Below, piece after piece: positions 8,397 to 17,340 of a stretch of 64,000 bases of DNA (positions within the stretch are counted from its first letter, which is position 1; each line of letters begins with the position of its first letter). Both the position numbers and the translations under genes were made by a program. Below the pieces are notes generated by a model, which did not search any database, was not told where the DNA came from, and was given only the letters and a program-made list of their open reading frames with translations. Source of the stretch: Polaribacter sp. Hel_I_88 (GTDB lineage Bacteria; Bacteroidota; Bacteroidia; Flavobacteriales; Flavobacteriaceae); contig NZ_JHZZ01000001.1 of assembly GCF_000687935.1 (NCBI RefSeq), positions 2,130,001 to 2,194,000 of the forward strand, written 5' to 3'.

Positions 8397-9619
8397 GAAG
8401 TAAAAAGTTCGTTATTTTGCAAACAACTTGCTAATTTTTCGTACGTATTTATTAAATCATCTTTAGAAAAATCATCCCTTAAAGAGTTAGAAATTCTGGT
8501 TGCTAAAGTTCCTTTTGTTAAAATAATTTCAATTGCTTTTTGGTATTCTAAACTGATTTCATTTTTTACTAAATTAAAAAGATGTTGCCAAACCTCTTGC
8601 ATAGTGCCTTTTTCTTTGATACCAAATACCTGTAAATAGTCTAAATTTGTAATTTCTGACGTTTCTCCATTTATAATGGCATTATTTAAAATAGCGAATA
8701 AAGGTTCTTTTTGCCAAGTTTTTTGAGTTGTTAAAGTGCTTGTTTTTTCACTCACTAACATTTTTAAAACTTCGATTATTAAGGTGCAAATAGCAATATC
8801 TGCTTTTGGGCATTCTTGAATATCTACCAAACGAATTTCGATGGCATTTCTATCAAAACGCGAAATTGCGCCTCTAGAATTTAAAAAATGATGATCTAAA
8901 AGATTATTCGTATCAAAAGGTTTGATGGCTTTTTGAATCGGTTCAAAAATTGTGTTGTAATAGTCTTTTTTAGTAAATACATTTTCAGGAATTACTTTGC
9001 CTGTCATTTCAGGAATTTCTTTCTGATTGGTTTTATAATACTCCAAACGAGTGTCTTTAAAACCTGTTTTTTTACCTTCTAAAATTGGCGAACTTGCACA
9101 TAAACCAGGAATTAAAGGTAATATAATTCGAACAGCAGCATGTAGTTTTTCAAATTCCTCATCATTATAAAAAGGAAGATTTATGTGTGTACTTTGCACA
9201 TTGCTCCAACCATGACCTTTGCAATTAAAAATTCGATTGTACAATTCATACACCTCACTATAACTATGTTTCCAAAGCTGTGTGTCTGTATCAGGATTCA
9301 TAAATGGATGAGAAGCTGTTGGTAATAATTGCGCATCTAAACCTTTTAAAATCGCATTCATCTCCAACACATTTTTATGAAAATGAGTGGATAAATCATT
9401 CAAATTTGCAGTGGGTCCGTTTGTTTTTATCTCGATAACATGCCCAACCAATTCATTACTCCAAGCAATTTCCCCATTTTCTATATCCGAAGTTAAAGAA
9501 CCGTTCTTTTTAGTTAAAAGAGCATCAACAATTGGTGTTACTTTTAAGGTTGAATTTTGAACTACCATATATTCTAGTTCAATACCAAATACTTCAAACA
9601 AATGATATTTTTTGCCCAT
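8393..9619 (-). CDS. GCS2-family glutamate-cysteine ligase-like amidoligase
   Basis: A 408-residue protein of the carboxylate-amine ligase GCS2 family, which shares the glutamine-synthetase-like fold and joins a carboxylate to an amine using ATP. The start FEVFGIELEYMVV contains the E-x-E type metal/ATP motif of the family; ESTHINL-like SNVQSTHINLPF and RNAIEIRLVDIQECP are further conserved stretches. True glutathione synthesis is not implied, because the partner is a RimK-like ATP-grasp rather than a standard GshB. It sits 2 bases after the RimK-like gene and overlaps the next gene by 4 bases, so the three proteins are very likely made together. Confidence 0.85.
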   Translation of the reverse strand: MGKKYHLFEVFGIELEYMVVQNSTLKVTPIVDALLTKKNGSLTSDIENGEIAWSNELVGHVIEIKTNGPTANLNDLSTHFHKNVLEMNAILKGLDAQLLPTASHPFMNPDTDTQLWKHSYSEVYELYNRIFNCKGHGWSNVQSTHINLPFYNDEEFEKLHAAVRIILPLIPGLCASSPILEGKKTGFKDTRLEYYKTNQKEIPEMTGKVIPENVFTKKDYYNTIFEPIQKAIKPFDTNNLLDHHFLNSRGAISRFDRNAIEIRLVDIQECPKADIAICTLIIEVLKMLVSEKTSTLTTQKTWQKEPLFAILNNAIINGETSEITNLDYLQVFGIKEKGTMQEVWQHLFNLVKNEISLEYQKAIEIILTKGTLATRISNSLRDDFSKDDLINTYEKLASCLQNNELFTS

Positions 9620-9621
9620 AA

Positions 9622-11067
9622 TTATTCTAATCTTTGTTTAAATGCGTTTAAAATTTGTGTGTAAATTGCATCACCATAAAAAGCATCTTCTACTCCAAAA
9701 TCTATGTTTGGATTGTCGTTAATTTCTATGACCATAGGTACATTATTTACCACTTTTATATCTATTCCATACAATCCTTTGCCCATTAATTTTGCTGATT
9801 TTACAGCCATTTTCAAAACTTTTTTTGGTACTTTATCAATTGGCAAACAATCTGCATTTCCATCTTGATCGTCTTTCTTTTTTGCATTCCAATTGTAGAT
9901 TTGCCAATGCCCTTTTGCCATGTAATATTTACACGCATAAAAAGGCTCATCATCTAAAATACCAATTCTCCAATCGTAATCTGATGGACAGAATTCCTGT
10001 GCTATGATCAAGTCAGATTCTTTTAGCATACTCGTAACCAAAGTATCATATTCTTCTAAAGTTTTTGCTTTTTTAACCCCAAAAGAAAACGTAGAATCTG
10101 GAGCTTTTAAAACACAAGGCAAACCAGTTTTTTCTAAAACTTCGTTTCTATTATCTTTATGAACAATAATTGTTTTTGGAGTGGCAATATTGGCATTATT
10201 TAAAGCTTCTGCCATATACACTTTATTGCAACATTTTAAAATTGCATCAGGATAATCTATTATAGCAATACTTTCTTGCTGCGCTTTTCGTGCAAAAGCA
10301 TAAGCTTCGTTATTTACTTCTGTACTTTGTCTTATAAATAAGGCATCAAAAGACGTTAATCTACTTAAATCTTTTGGTTCAATAATTTCTGCATAAATAT
10401 TCATTTTTTCAGCAATGTCTATAAACTTTTTTAACGCTTTTGCGTTGCTTGGAGGTGCAGGATCATTAGGATTTACCAAGATTGCCAAATCAAAATCCGA
10501 TTTTGTAAGTTTTGGAGTATCATAGCGTTTTTTAGAAAAATACTGGTTGGCAAATACATGCACACTTTCTAAATGATCTGTAGGAATTTCAGATTCTGCA
10601 ATGGCTCTAATACTTTGGATATTCCATTTTGTGGTGTGATTAAATTTTACACGTAAAAAAGGAACCTGAAAATGTTTGTAAAATAGAGCACTTACTTCCT
10701 TGTATTTTTGCGCCACATTTTGCCCAAAATAAATACTTAACGTAAACTCTCTCGATTTTATGTTTTTTAAACTATTTTGAATGCTGTCATCAAACTCTTC
10801 AGACACAATTCGCACCAATTCCAACGCTTTTAAATCAACAATATTTTTAATGGTCGGTATTGCAGAATGTCCTCTTGCTTCTGCTAAGAGCGATACATAA
10901 TATCCTTTAGATTGATAGGAATAATCTTTACAAAGATTAAATATTCTAGCTTTTTTTAAAAGGGAATATTTTGGATTTGTAAGATAGTCTTGAGACGAAA
11001 TTACGGTAATGTTTTCAATTGAAAACTTCCATTTTTCGACTTGATTTACAACAACATATTTATTCAT
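9622..11067 (-). CDS. RimK-like ATP-grasp ligase with N-terminal RLAN-type domain
   Basis: A 481-residue two-part protein. Residues about 1-150 look like the RLAN domain found before RimK-type ATP-grasp modules. About 195-480 is the ATP-grasp ligase, with the nucleotide loop around PCVLKAPDSTFSFGVKKA, the DWRIGILDD strand and the metal site VIEINDNPNIDFG. RimK-type enzymes add glutamate or similar amino acids to a carboxylate through an acyl phosphate. It is the first gene of the ligase operon, with a good -7 box 33 bases upstream. The acceptor (protein, peptide or metabolite) cannot be read from sequence. Confidence 0.85.
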   Translation of the reverse strand: MNKYVVVNQVEKWKFSIENITVISSQDYLTNPKYSLLKKARIFNLCKDYSYQSKGYYVSLLAEARGHSAIPTIKNIVDLKALELVRIVSEEFDDSIQNSLKNIKSREFTLSIYFGQNVAQKYKEVSALFYKHFQVPFLRVKFNHTTKWNIQSIRAIAESEIPTDHLESVHVFANQYFSKKRYDTPKLTKSDFDLAILVNPNDPAPPSNAKALKKFIDIAEKMNIYAEIIEPKDLSRLTSFDALFIRQSTEVNNEAYAFARKAQQESIAIIDYPDAILKCCNKVYMAEALNNANIATPKTIIVHKDNRNEVLEKTGLPCVLKAPDSTFSFGVKKAKTLEEYDTLVTSMLKESDLIIAQEFCPSDYDWRIGILDDEPFYACKYYMAKGHWQIYNWNAKKKDDQDGNADCLPIDKVPKKVLKMAVKSAKLMGKGLYGIDIKVVNNVPMVIEINDNPNIDFGVEDAFYGDAIYTQILNAFKQRLE

Positions 11068-11099
11068 ATATAGTTTTAAAAAACGTGTTTAAGTTACCA

Positions 11100-11107
11100 C
11101 AAAATTA
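11100..11107 (-). promoter_or_regulatory. -7 promoter box of the RimK-like operon
   Basis: The minus strand reads TAATTTTG, an exact TAnnTTTG match. Transcription would start about 29 bases before the ATG of the RimK-like gene, so the three ligase-operon genes have their own promoter independent of the GH2 gene upstream. Confidence 0.5.
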
Positions 11108-11180
11108 TAGTAATTTTACATAGAAAATCACTAATATTCTAATAATATTTTTAATCTAAAATATTAAAAATAAGAGAGTA

Positions 11181-13613
11181 TTAATCTGTTTTTAAGTTTA
11201 TTGTAGCTTTTTTTAAATTCTTTCCATTTACTGTTAGCTCAATCTCTCCAGCCTCTTTTAAAGCCTGCACTAACACTACTAATTTGCCACTAAATAACTT
11301 CATTGTTGGTTCATGAAATACTTCTAAAGAAGTAGCATCTCCATTACAAACAGCCTTAAATTTCCCTGTTCCCTTAACCTCAAAATTTAATTGATCTGTG
11401 GCTGTAGGACAAGGAATTCCATTTTTATCAACTACAGAAACTGTTACAAAACTAATATCCTCTCCATCTGCTTTTATGGATGTTCTATCAGCATTTAAGA
11501 TTATTTTATAAGGTTTTCCAGCTGTTTTTATTTCTTTTTCAGCTGTGGCTTTCCCATTTTCGTCAAAAGCAACCACCTTTAAAGTTCCTGGTTCATACAG
11601 CACATCCATCCACATTAATCGATATCTTTCCTGTGGATTTCCAGAGGTTATTTTTTTCTGAATTCCCATACTTTTTCCGTTTACAAACAATTCAGCACTA
11701 TCGTAATTAGTATATACAAAAACAGGTGTTTTTTGTCCTTCTCTCCCTTTCCAATTCCAATGAGGTAAAATGTGCAAGGTTTTTTCTTTAGTGTTCCATC
11801 TACTTTTGTATAAATAAAAACGATCTTTTGGAATACCTGCTAAATCAATCATTCCAAAATAAGAACTTCTTGAAGGCCATTTTTCATCATAAGGAGTTGG
11901 TTCTCCTAAATAATCGAAACCTGTCCAAACAAATTCGCCAATAACCCAAGGTTTATCATCCTGTAAAATAAAATCGTCTTCGGGTAAATTAGACCAGCTG
12001 CAATATTCTAAATCATAGGAAGAAGATTGAAAATCATCATATTGTTTCATAACTCCCTCTTCAACTGGAAATTTATATATGCCTCTAGAACTTACTGTAG
12101 ATGCAGTTTCTGAACCCAATAAAAAACCTTGAGGAAAACGTTCATTGGCTTCTTCATACAAATGCACTCTGTAGTTTAAACCTGGCACATCCATAATTGC
12201 ACCAAAACCAGAAGCCATTACTGCTTTTACTTGATCCATACCAACAGTTACAGGTCTTGTTGGGTCTTCTCTATGAAAAATATCTTGTAACCATTTGGAC
12301 CTTTTTACACCTTCTGATCCCCATTGATCTGGTACTTCATTTCCAGAACTCCACATTACAATACTTGGGTGGTTTCTGGTGGCTCTTACCAAATTGACAA
12401 TATCTTTTTCTGCATATTCATCAAAAAAACGATTATAACCATTTTCAACTTTTGGTTTTTTCCACTCATCAAAACTTTCTGCTAAAAACAAAAAACCCAT
12501 TTCATCAGCCAATTCTAATTGTTCTAAAGAAGGCATATTGTGCGAACTTCTGATGGCGTTTACGCCCATTTCTTTTAAAATGGTTAATTGTCTTTTTAGA
12601 GCAGATATGTTAATTGCAGTTCCCAATGGTCCTAAATCATGATGCAAACAAACACCTTTAAATTTGGTAATTTCTCCATTTAAACTGAATCCTTTTTTAG
12701 GCTCAAATTTAATGTCTCTAATTCCGAATTTTGTGGTTATTTCATCTTTTAAAACATCATTTACAAATAATTGAGTTTTTGCAGTGTATACATACGGATT
12801 ATCAGGACTCCATAAAGTAGGGTTTTGAATTGCTATATTTTGATCAAATTCTTTGTTGAATTGTTCTGATGTTGATTTTGTAACAATAATTTCATTATCG
12901 GAATTATAAATAGTAGTTACTAATTTGCCAGTATGTATGTTTACTTGAGTTTTGATATTTACTTTGGCGATTTCTTTCGTTGCAATTGGAGTTGTAATAA
13001 AAGTTCCCCAATGATTTATATTCTCTTTTTCTTTAAAAGTTAAGGTTACTTTTCTATATAAACCAGCTCCTGGATACCATCTTGAAGCAAATTCTTCATT
13101 ATGCAATCTTACAGCTAAAACATTTTCTCCTAGTACTAAATTTTTAGAAATATCAAAATAAAAATAACTGTAGCCGTATTTCCATTCTCCAATTTTTTTT
13201 CCGTTTAAAAATACTTCAGGCTCGCTCATAGCTCCATCAAACTGAAGGATGATTTGCTTATCTAAATCTACATCATCAATGTTAAATTTATTGCGATACC
13301 AAGCAGTTCCAACATGTGGTAAAGCCCCTGTTCTCCCTGTTTTTTCTGTGGCAGTTTTTTCGCCATTTTGAGTAATTGCAACAACTTGTTTGTCTATTTC
13401 TTTGTCAAAAGGTCCGTAAATTGCCCAATCATGAGGTACAGAAACTTTGTTCCAATTAGAATCGTTAAAATCGACATTCGCAGCTTTTTTATTTTTACCT
13501 TTTTTAAAAGTCCAATTTTCAGATAATTGAATTACTTTTCTATTTTGAGAATTGCTTTTTAAATTTGAAAAAAATACGAAAATGAAAGCGATTATAAAAT
13601 GATTTATTTTCAT
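11181..13613 (-). CDS. Secreted GH2 glycoside hydrolase (beta-galactosidase type)
   Basis: An 810-residue protein with a signal peptide (cleavage near residue 22, NSQN). Domains: sugar-binding jelly roll about 25-190, Ig-like linker about 190-295, TIM barrel about 300-600, a DUF4982-type Ig domain about 625-700 and a C-terminal GH2 C5-type domain about 705-810. The acid/base is Glu426 in WSSGNEVPDQ and the likely nucleophile Glu560 in IGEFVWTGFDYLGEP. The architecture fits Bacteroidota beta-galactosidases active on plant or algal glycans in the periplasm. No SusC/SusD pair or other glycosidase lies nearby, so the substrate is open. It is the last of three closely packed genes. Confidence 0.9.
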   Translation of the reverse strand: MKINHFIIAFIFVFFSNLKSNSQNRKVIQLSENWTFKKGKNKKAANVDFNDSNWNKVSVPHDWAIYGPFDKEIDKQVVAITQNGEKTATEKTGRTGALPHVGTAWYRNKFNIDDVDLDKQIILQFDGAMSEPEVFLNGKKIGEWKYGYSYFYFDISKNLVLGENVLAVRLHNEEFASRWYPGAGLYRKVTLTFKEKENINHWGTFITTPIATKEIAKVNIKTQVNIHTGKLVTTIYNSDNEIIVTKSTSEQFNKEFDQNIAIQNPTLWSPDNPYVYTAKTQLFVNDVLKDEITTKFGIRDIKFEPKKGFSLNGEITKFKGVCLHHDLGPLGTAINISALKRQLTILKEMGVNAIRSSHNMPSLEQLELADEMGFLFLAESFDEWKKPKVENGYNRFFDEYAEKDIVNLVRATRNHPSIVMWSSGNEVPDQWGSEGVKRSKWLQDIFHREDPTRPVTVGMDQVKAVMASGFGAIMDVPGLNYRVHLYEEANERFPQGFLLGSETASTVSSRGIYKFPVEEGVMKQYDDFQSSSYDLEYCSWSNLPEDDFILQDDKPWVIGEFVWTGFDYLGEPTPYDEKWPSRSSYFGMIDLAGIPKDRFYLYKSRWNTKEKTLHILPHWNWKGREGQKTPVFVYTNYDSAELFVNGKSMGIQKKITSGNPQERYRLMWMDVLYEPGTLKVVAFDENGKATAEKEIKTAGKPYKIILNADRTSIKADGEDISFVTVSVVDKNGIPCPTATDQLNFEVKGTGKFKAVCNGDATSLEVFHEPTMKLFSGKLVVLVQALKEAGEIELTVNGKNLKKATINLKTD

Positions 13614-13625
13614 CGATTATGTAAT

Positions 13626-14576
13626 TTATAGTTTGTAAACATCACCTTCATTAGCAAACTGAAAGCCTAAATTTTCAATTGATTTTCTTTCTTCGCTATT
13701 TTTTTGAAGAGCAGGATTTGTGTGATTAAAATGAATAAAAATTACTTTATTTTTGGTTGCTAACGATTCGTTTTTAAACAAGTTTACGGTTTCTTCAATA
13801 AAAGGATGAGGCACTTCTGTCATCGCTCTTTTTACTTCCTTTTGATTGAAAAAAGTGGCGTCTAAAAAAGCATAATCTACTTTTTTAACTTCATCGATAA
13901 TGTTCTTTTTCCATTTATGCCATTTATCAATATCAGGAATAAACAAAGCCGTTTTGTTTTCACCCTCAATTCTATAGCCCACAGTTTCAGAAAATTCATC
14001 TCTATGAGGCACTAAAAATGGCGTTACTTTTAACGTTTTATTCAGGTTGATGATCGAATCGTTTTGCAATTTTTGAAGTTGAATATTTTGCAAAGTAACT
14101 AACTGATTCCAAGGACCATTATTTTTGATAAAACTCATCATTTTTGGCATTGCAAAAACAGAGATATTTTGTTTTCCATATGCTTCTCGTCCAAAATACA
14201 TTAAACCTGTATAATGCCCAATGTGCGCATGTGTTAAAAAAACGCCATTAATAATTGTTTTTGTTTTTAAATGATTTTGTTCTAATACAGCTAATTGTGT
14301 ATGCAAATCTGGAGTTGCTTCAAAAATCCATTTTTGTTGATTTTTTGTATCAACTAAACCTAAAGAAACCACACTTTTTCGTTTACTTTTTCCTGCATAA
14401 ATTGATTTACAACAAGTTTTCTGACAACCTATATGTGGATAACCACCATCTTGTGCAATTCCTAAAATGGTAATGTATTGCTGAGAATTTAGGGTTTTAA
14501 CTTCAGCTTTTTTATCACAAGAAATAAAAATTATAGAAACAAAAATTACAAAAAGAGTATTTTTTAAAATTTTCAT
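13626..14576 (-). CDS. PqqB-like metallo-beta-lactamase-fold lipoprotein
   Basis: A 316-residue protein with a lipobox (IIFISCDKK, Cys 20). The body is a metallo-beta-lactamase fold closest to the PqqB-like group: it opens with ILGIAQDGGYPHIGCQ and has a CCKS pair. The metal-binding motif is altered: HAHIGH (116-121) has Gly120 where active hydrolases have Asp. Later ligand-like residues remain (VPHRDEFSETVGY, IPDIDKWHKW, FIHFNHTNP). PqqB itself has a degenerate motif, and no other pqq genes are here, so a role in PQQ synthesis is not supported. It is 4 bases from the DUF3124 gene and 12 from GH2. Confidence 0.8.
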   Translation of the reverse strand: MKILKNTLFVIFVSIIFISCDKKAEVKTLNSQQYITILGIAQDGGYPHIGCQKTCCKSIYAGKSKRKSVVSLGLVDTKNQQKWIFEATPDLHTQLAVLEQNHLKTKTIINGVFLTHAHIGHYTGLMYFGREAYGKQNISVFAMPKMMSFIKNNGPWNQLVTLQNIQLQKLQNDSIINLNKTLKVTPFLVPHRDEFSETVGYRIEGENKTALFIPDIDKWHKWKKNIIDEVKKVDYAFLDATFFNQKEVKRAMTEVPHPFIEETVNLFKNESLATKNKVIFIHFNHTNPALQKNSEERKSIENLGFQFANEGDVYKL

Positions 14577-14580
14577 TTAA

Positions 14581-15087
14581 CTATTTTGTGCGTATAGATT
14601 GTGTTGTAAAAGACAAACCTTGTTGCCCAACAGTAGAGTTCATAACACCTTCAAACAAAGGTTCTGGGCAATTTTTTGGAATTTTCCATTCAAAAATAAA
14701 ATTAGAACCTGTTCCTCCAGAAACATCAACTTCATCAATAATAATTTCGGTAGTTTCTAAAGGAGCTAAATATATTGGATCTTTAAAATAATTTCTTAGA
14801 GATGTGCCATCTGTATCATGATAGGTGGCTTGTGAAACATAAATAGTATCTGTATCACTAATGTTTCTTAAGCTAACCATGGCTGTTAAATTATGGGTTT
14901 TATGTTCTGATACACTATAAATTTGAGAATAAATAGAAAGGTAAGACTTTCCATATTCTAAAGAATCTTTATCAGAAATTACAGCTTTTCTTTTCGACCA
15001 ATTCTCTTCGCTAATAGAACTAATTTCTTTTTCTTGACAACCGATGATGCTTAAAAAAACGAAGAAAAGTATTGTGTTTATTTTCAT
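14581..15087 (-). CDS. DUF3124 lipoprotein
   Basis: A 168-residue lipoprotein (lipobox LSIIGCQEK, Cys 17). The rest is beta-rich and matches DUF3124: YSVSEHKTHNLTAMVSLRN, then ISDTDTIYVSQATYHDTDG and VDVSGGTGSNFIFEW. The family is uncharacterised and occurs in periplasmic or lipid-anchored proteins. It is the first gene of the three-gene unit with the PqqB-like protein and the GH2 enzyme. No function can be assigned. Confidence 0.82.
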   Translation of the reverse strand: MKINTILFFVFLSIIGCQEKEISSISEENWSKRKAVISDKDSLEYGKSYLSIYSQIYSVSEHKTHNLTAMVSLRNISDTDTIYVSQATYHDTDGTSLRNYFKDPIYLAPLETTEIIIDEVDVSGGTGSNFIFEWKIPKNCPEPLFEGVMNSTVGQQGLSFTTQSIRTK

Positions 15088-15140
15088 TTTGATTGATTTT
15101 TTTACTTTTACTAAAGATACATTCTTTTTTTTATTTACAA

Positions 15141-15172
15141 AAAAAGCATCAACGTTAAAATTGATGCTTTTT
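15141..15172 (-). terminator. ilvE: Terminator of ilvE
   Basis: Perfect 12-base arms (15141-15152 and 15161-15172) around an 8-base loop, with A/T tracts on both flanks. It lies 62 bases beyond the ilvE stop and just upstream of the DUF3124 gene, so it separates the two transcription units. Confidence 0.85.
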
Positions 15173-15233
15173 ATATAATTTTAAGAATACAGTTGATAAC
15201 TACCAACTGCTACTGAAAACTGAATACTACTTT

Positions 15234-16292
15234 TTATTTTACCAAAACTCTCCATCCATAAGGATCTTCAGTCTTGTTAGTTTGGATGTCTGTAATTAAT
15301 TTTTTTAATTGAGCAGCATACGGATTTTCCAAAACTGGTAAATCGAAATCATTTTCTTGATATCCAAAACCAGCAATTGGCGATATAACTGCAGCAGTTC
15401 CTGCACCAAACATTTCTTTTAAACTACCGTCTTTTGCAGCTTCTACAACTTCACCAACAGAAATTTTACGAACTTCGGTTTGTATACCATTATCTTCTGC
15501 AATTTGTAAAATACTTTTACGTGTAATTCCGTCTAAAATTCGATCACTTGTTGGGCTCGTAATTAGAGTATCGTTAATTCTCACAAAAATATTCATTGCA
15601 CCAGCTTCTTCAATAAATTGATGTGTGTTATCATCTGTCCAAATTACTTGATTGTAGCCTTTTTCAATCGCCAATTGCGTTGGGTAAAATTGCGCTGCAT
15701 AATTACCACCAGCTTTTGCAAAACCTACACCACCATTTGCTGCACGTGCATATTTTTCTTCAATTAAAACTTTTACTTTACCAGCAAAATAAGCACCAGA
15801 AGGAGCTGTACAAATGATAAATTTATAAGCGTCTGCAGGCGATGCATGAAAACCATTTCCAGAAGCAAACATAAAAGGTCTTATGTATAGAGAACTCCCT
15901 TCTTTGGTTGGTATAAAATCATTATCAACTTTTAATAATTGCTTTAAACCTTCCATAAAAATATCTTCAGGAATTTGCGGAATTACCAAACGTTCTGCAG
16001 ACTTGTTTAAACGTTTGCAGTTTTCTAAAGGTCTAAAAAGTAACGTATTACCATCAGCATCTTTATAAGCTTTCATCCCTTCAAAAATAGATTGTCCATA
16101 ATGAAAAATCTTTGCAGAAGGATTTAATGAAATTGGTGCAAAAGGTTCAATTTTAGGTGCTTGCCATTTACCATCAATATAATCGCAAGTTAACATATGG
16201 TCAGAATATACGCTTCCAAAAGGTAGATTGTCAAAATCTATAGAAGTAATCTTAGATTCTTTAACGCGTTGAATTTCTATAGTATTGGTCAT
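15234..16292 (-). CDS. ilvE: Branched-chain amino acid aminotransferase
   Basis: A 352-residue fold-type IV PLP enzyme of the long branched-chain aminotransferase type. It interconverts Leu/Ile/Val and their 2-oxo acids with glutamate/2-oxoglutarate. The PLP lysine is Lys193 in GFAKAGGNYAAQFYPT. Other family marks are the early FHYGQSIFEGMKAYK, the FIEEAGAMNIFV segment and GITRKSILQIAEDNGI. It is a single gene with its own promoter and terminator. It is divergent from the DUF4920 gene, and the two promoters share a 100-base spacer. Confidence 0.95.
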   Translation of the reverse strand: MTNTIEIQRVKESKITSIDFDNLPFGSVYSDHMLTCDYIDGKWQAPKIEPFAPISLNPSAKIFHYGQSIFEGMKAYKDADGNTLLFRPLENCKRLNKSAERLVIPQIPEDIFMEGLKQLLKVDNDFIPTKEGSSLYIRPFMFASGNGFHASPADAYKFIICTAPSGAYFAGKVKVLIEEKYARAANGGVGFAKAGGNYAAQFYPTQLAIEKGYNQVIWTDDNTHQFIEEAGAMNIFVRINDTLITSPTSDRILDGITRKSILQIAEDNGIQTEVRKISVGEVVEAAKDGSLKEMFGAGTAAVISPIAGFGYQENDFDLPVLENPYAAQLKKLITDIQTNKTEDPYGWRVLVK

Positions 16293-16314
16293 TTTTTTAT
16301 CAAAATTTATAGCA

Positions 16315-16322
16315 CAAATGTA
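16315..16322 (-). promoter_or_regulatory. ilvE: -7 promoter box of ilvE
   Basis: The minus strand reads TACATTTG, an exact TAnnTTTG match, 23 bases before the ilvE ATG. A TTTG at 16338-16341 (minus strand) lies 15 bases upstream, a little closer than the usual -33 spacing. Confidence 0.5.
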
Positions 16323-16377
16323 CTAAAATTATTTATTCAAAACTTAAAGAAATCAGCGTAATTCGTGTTTAATTTAT

Positions 16378-16385
16378 TACTTTTG
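16378..16385 (+). promoter_or_regulatory. -7 promoter box of the DUF4920 operon
   Basis: TACTTTTG matches TAnnTTTG. Transcription would begin near 16390. That rules out the GTG at 16394 as the main start and supports the ATG at 16412. Confidence 0.5.
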
Positions 16386-16411
16386 TAGTAAATGTGTTAA
16401 ATAATTATAAT

Positions 16412-16918
16412 ATGAAAAATGTAATCAAATTTTGTGCAGTTGCACTTTTAGTATTTGGAGCTTGTAAAAACGAAAAAGTAGAAAAATCTTCGGAAAAAGA
16501 AGGTGCTGAAATTGCCATGAATTACGAATCTTATGGTGATAAAATAACTGATGAAAACGTAATGAGTTCTGATGAAATGTTGGCAAAATTCAGTAATATG
16601 AAAGTTGGTGATACTATCAATGCAAAATTTGCATCAACAATAAATGAAGTTTGTTCTAAAAAAGGATGTTGGATGAAATTGCCTGTTGGCGAAGAAGAAA
16701 CAATGGTTCGTTTTAAGGATTATGGATTTTTTATGCCTTTAGATGCTAAAGACAGAGAGGTTATTTTAGAAGGGAAAGCTTTTGTACAAGAAACTTCTGT
16801 AGAAGAACTACAACATTATGCAGAAGATGCAGGAAAATCAAAAGAAGAAATTGCTTCAATTACAGAATCTAAAAGAGAATTGGCTTTTGAAGCAAATGGA
16901 GTTTTATTAAAAAAATAA
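16412..16918 (+). CDS. DUF4920 lipoprotein
   Basis: A 168-residue lipoprotein from the ATG at 16412 (a GTG at 16394 is too close to the promoter). The lipobox is LLVFGACKN. The mature part is a small beta-barrel-like DUF4920 domain with a CSKKGCWMKL pair, resembling OB-fold proteins, and ends ELAFEANGVLLKK. The stop overlaps the next ATG (TAATG), and the downstream gene encodes a haem-binding lipoprotein. The pair may serve electron transfer or metal handling in the envelope, which is inference. Confidence 0.82.
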   Translation: MKNVIKFCAVALLVFGACKNEKVEKSSEKEGAEIAMNYESYGDKITDENVMSSDEMLAKFSNMKVGDTINAKFASTINEVCSKKGCWMKLPVGEEETMVRFKDYGFFMPLDAKDREVILEGKAFVQETSVEELQHYAEDAGKSKEEIASITESKRELAFEANGVLLKK

Positions 16919-17340
16919 TGAAATATTTATTTCAGATTTTTTTAGTTTGTTTATTTTTTGGATGCGTTTCTAAAGAAGAAAAAAAACAAGCCACCACAAA
17001 GAATACTATCTATAAACCGTCAGAAATGGCGGTTTTAATGTTAAAAATGTATGATGCCAATTTAGAAAACAAAGAACTGATTTTAGATGGAAAAACCCCA
17101 ACTAAATTTCCAGAAGAATTTTTAAATATTCATACAGCAACTTTAACAGATCCTACAGATAGAGATGTTGCTTTTAAAGGCTATTCAGATTTTTATTTGC
17201 AGAATTATAAAATGGTTTTTGAAACCAGTAAAGATTCTTTAAAGTTGATGCATAATAATACTATTAATAGCTGTATTGCTTGCCATAAAACTACGTGTAT
17301 TGGACCAATTCCAAAAATTAAAAAGTTATTGATTCAATAA
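16918..17340 (+). CDS. Cytochrome c-like lipoprotein with C-terminal CxxCH
   Basis: A 140-residue lipoprotein (lipobox LFFGCVSK, Cys 16). Near the end it carries one haem c attachment motif, CIACH (Cys119, Cys122, His123), followed by KTTCIGPIP. An early KPSEMAVLMLKMYDANLE helix may contain the distal Met ligand. The motif is at the C-terminal end, unlike class I cytochromes, and resembles class II-type or helical-bundle cytochromes. It overlaps both neighbours by one base (TAATG), so DUF4920, this protein and MnmD are translated in series. Confidence 0.78.
   Translation: MKYLFQIFLVCLFFGCVSKEEKKQATTKNTIYKPSEMAVLMLKMYDANLENKELILDGKTPTKFPEEFLNIHTATLTDPTDRDVAFKGYSDFYLQNYKMVFETSKDSLKLMHNNTINSCIACHKTTCIGPIPKIKKLLIQ

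Noticed and set aside
13626..14576. PQQ biosynthesis gene pqqB
   Set aside because: Only the fold resembles PqqB; there is no pqqA, C, D or E nearby, and the protein is a lipoprotein.
16394..16411. GTG start for the DUF4920 gene
   Set aside because: It falls at the predicted transcript start after the -7 box at 16378. The ATG at 16412 begins a normal lipoprotein signal.
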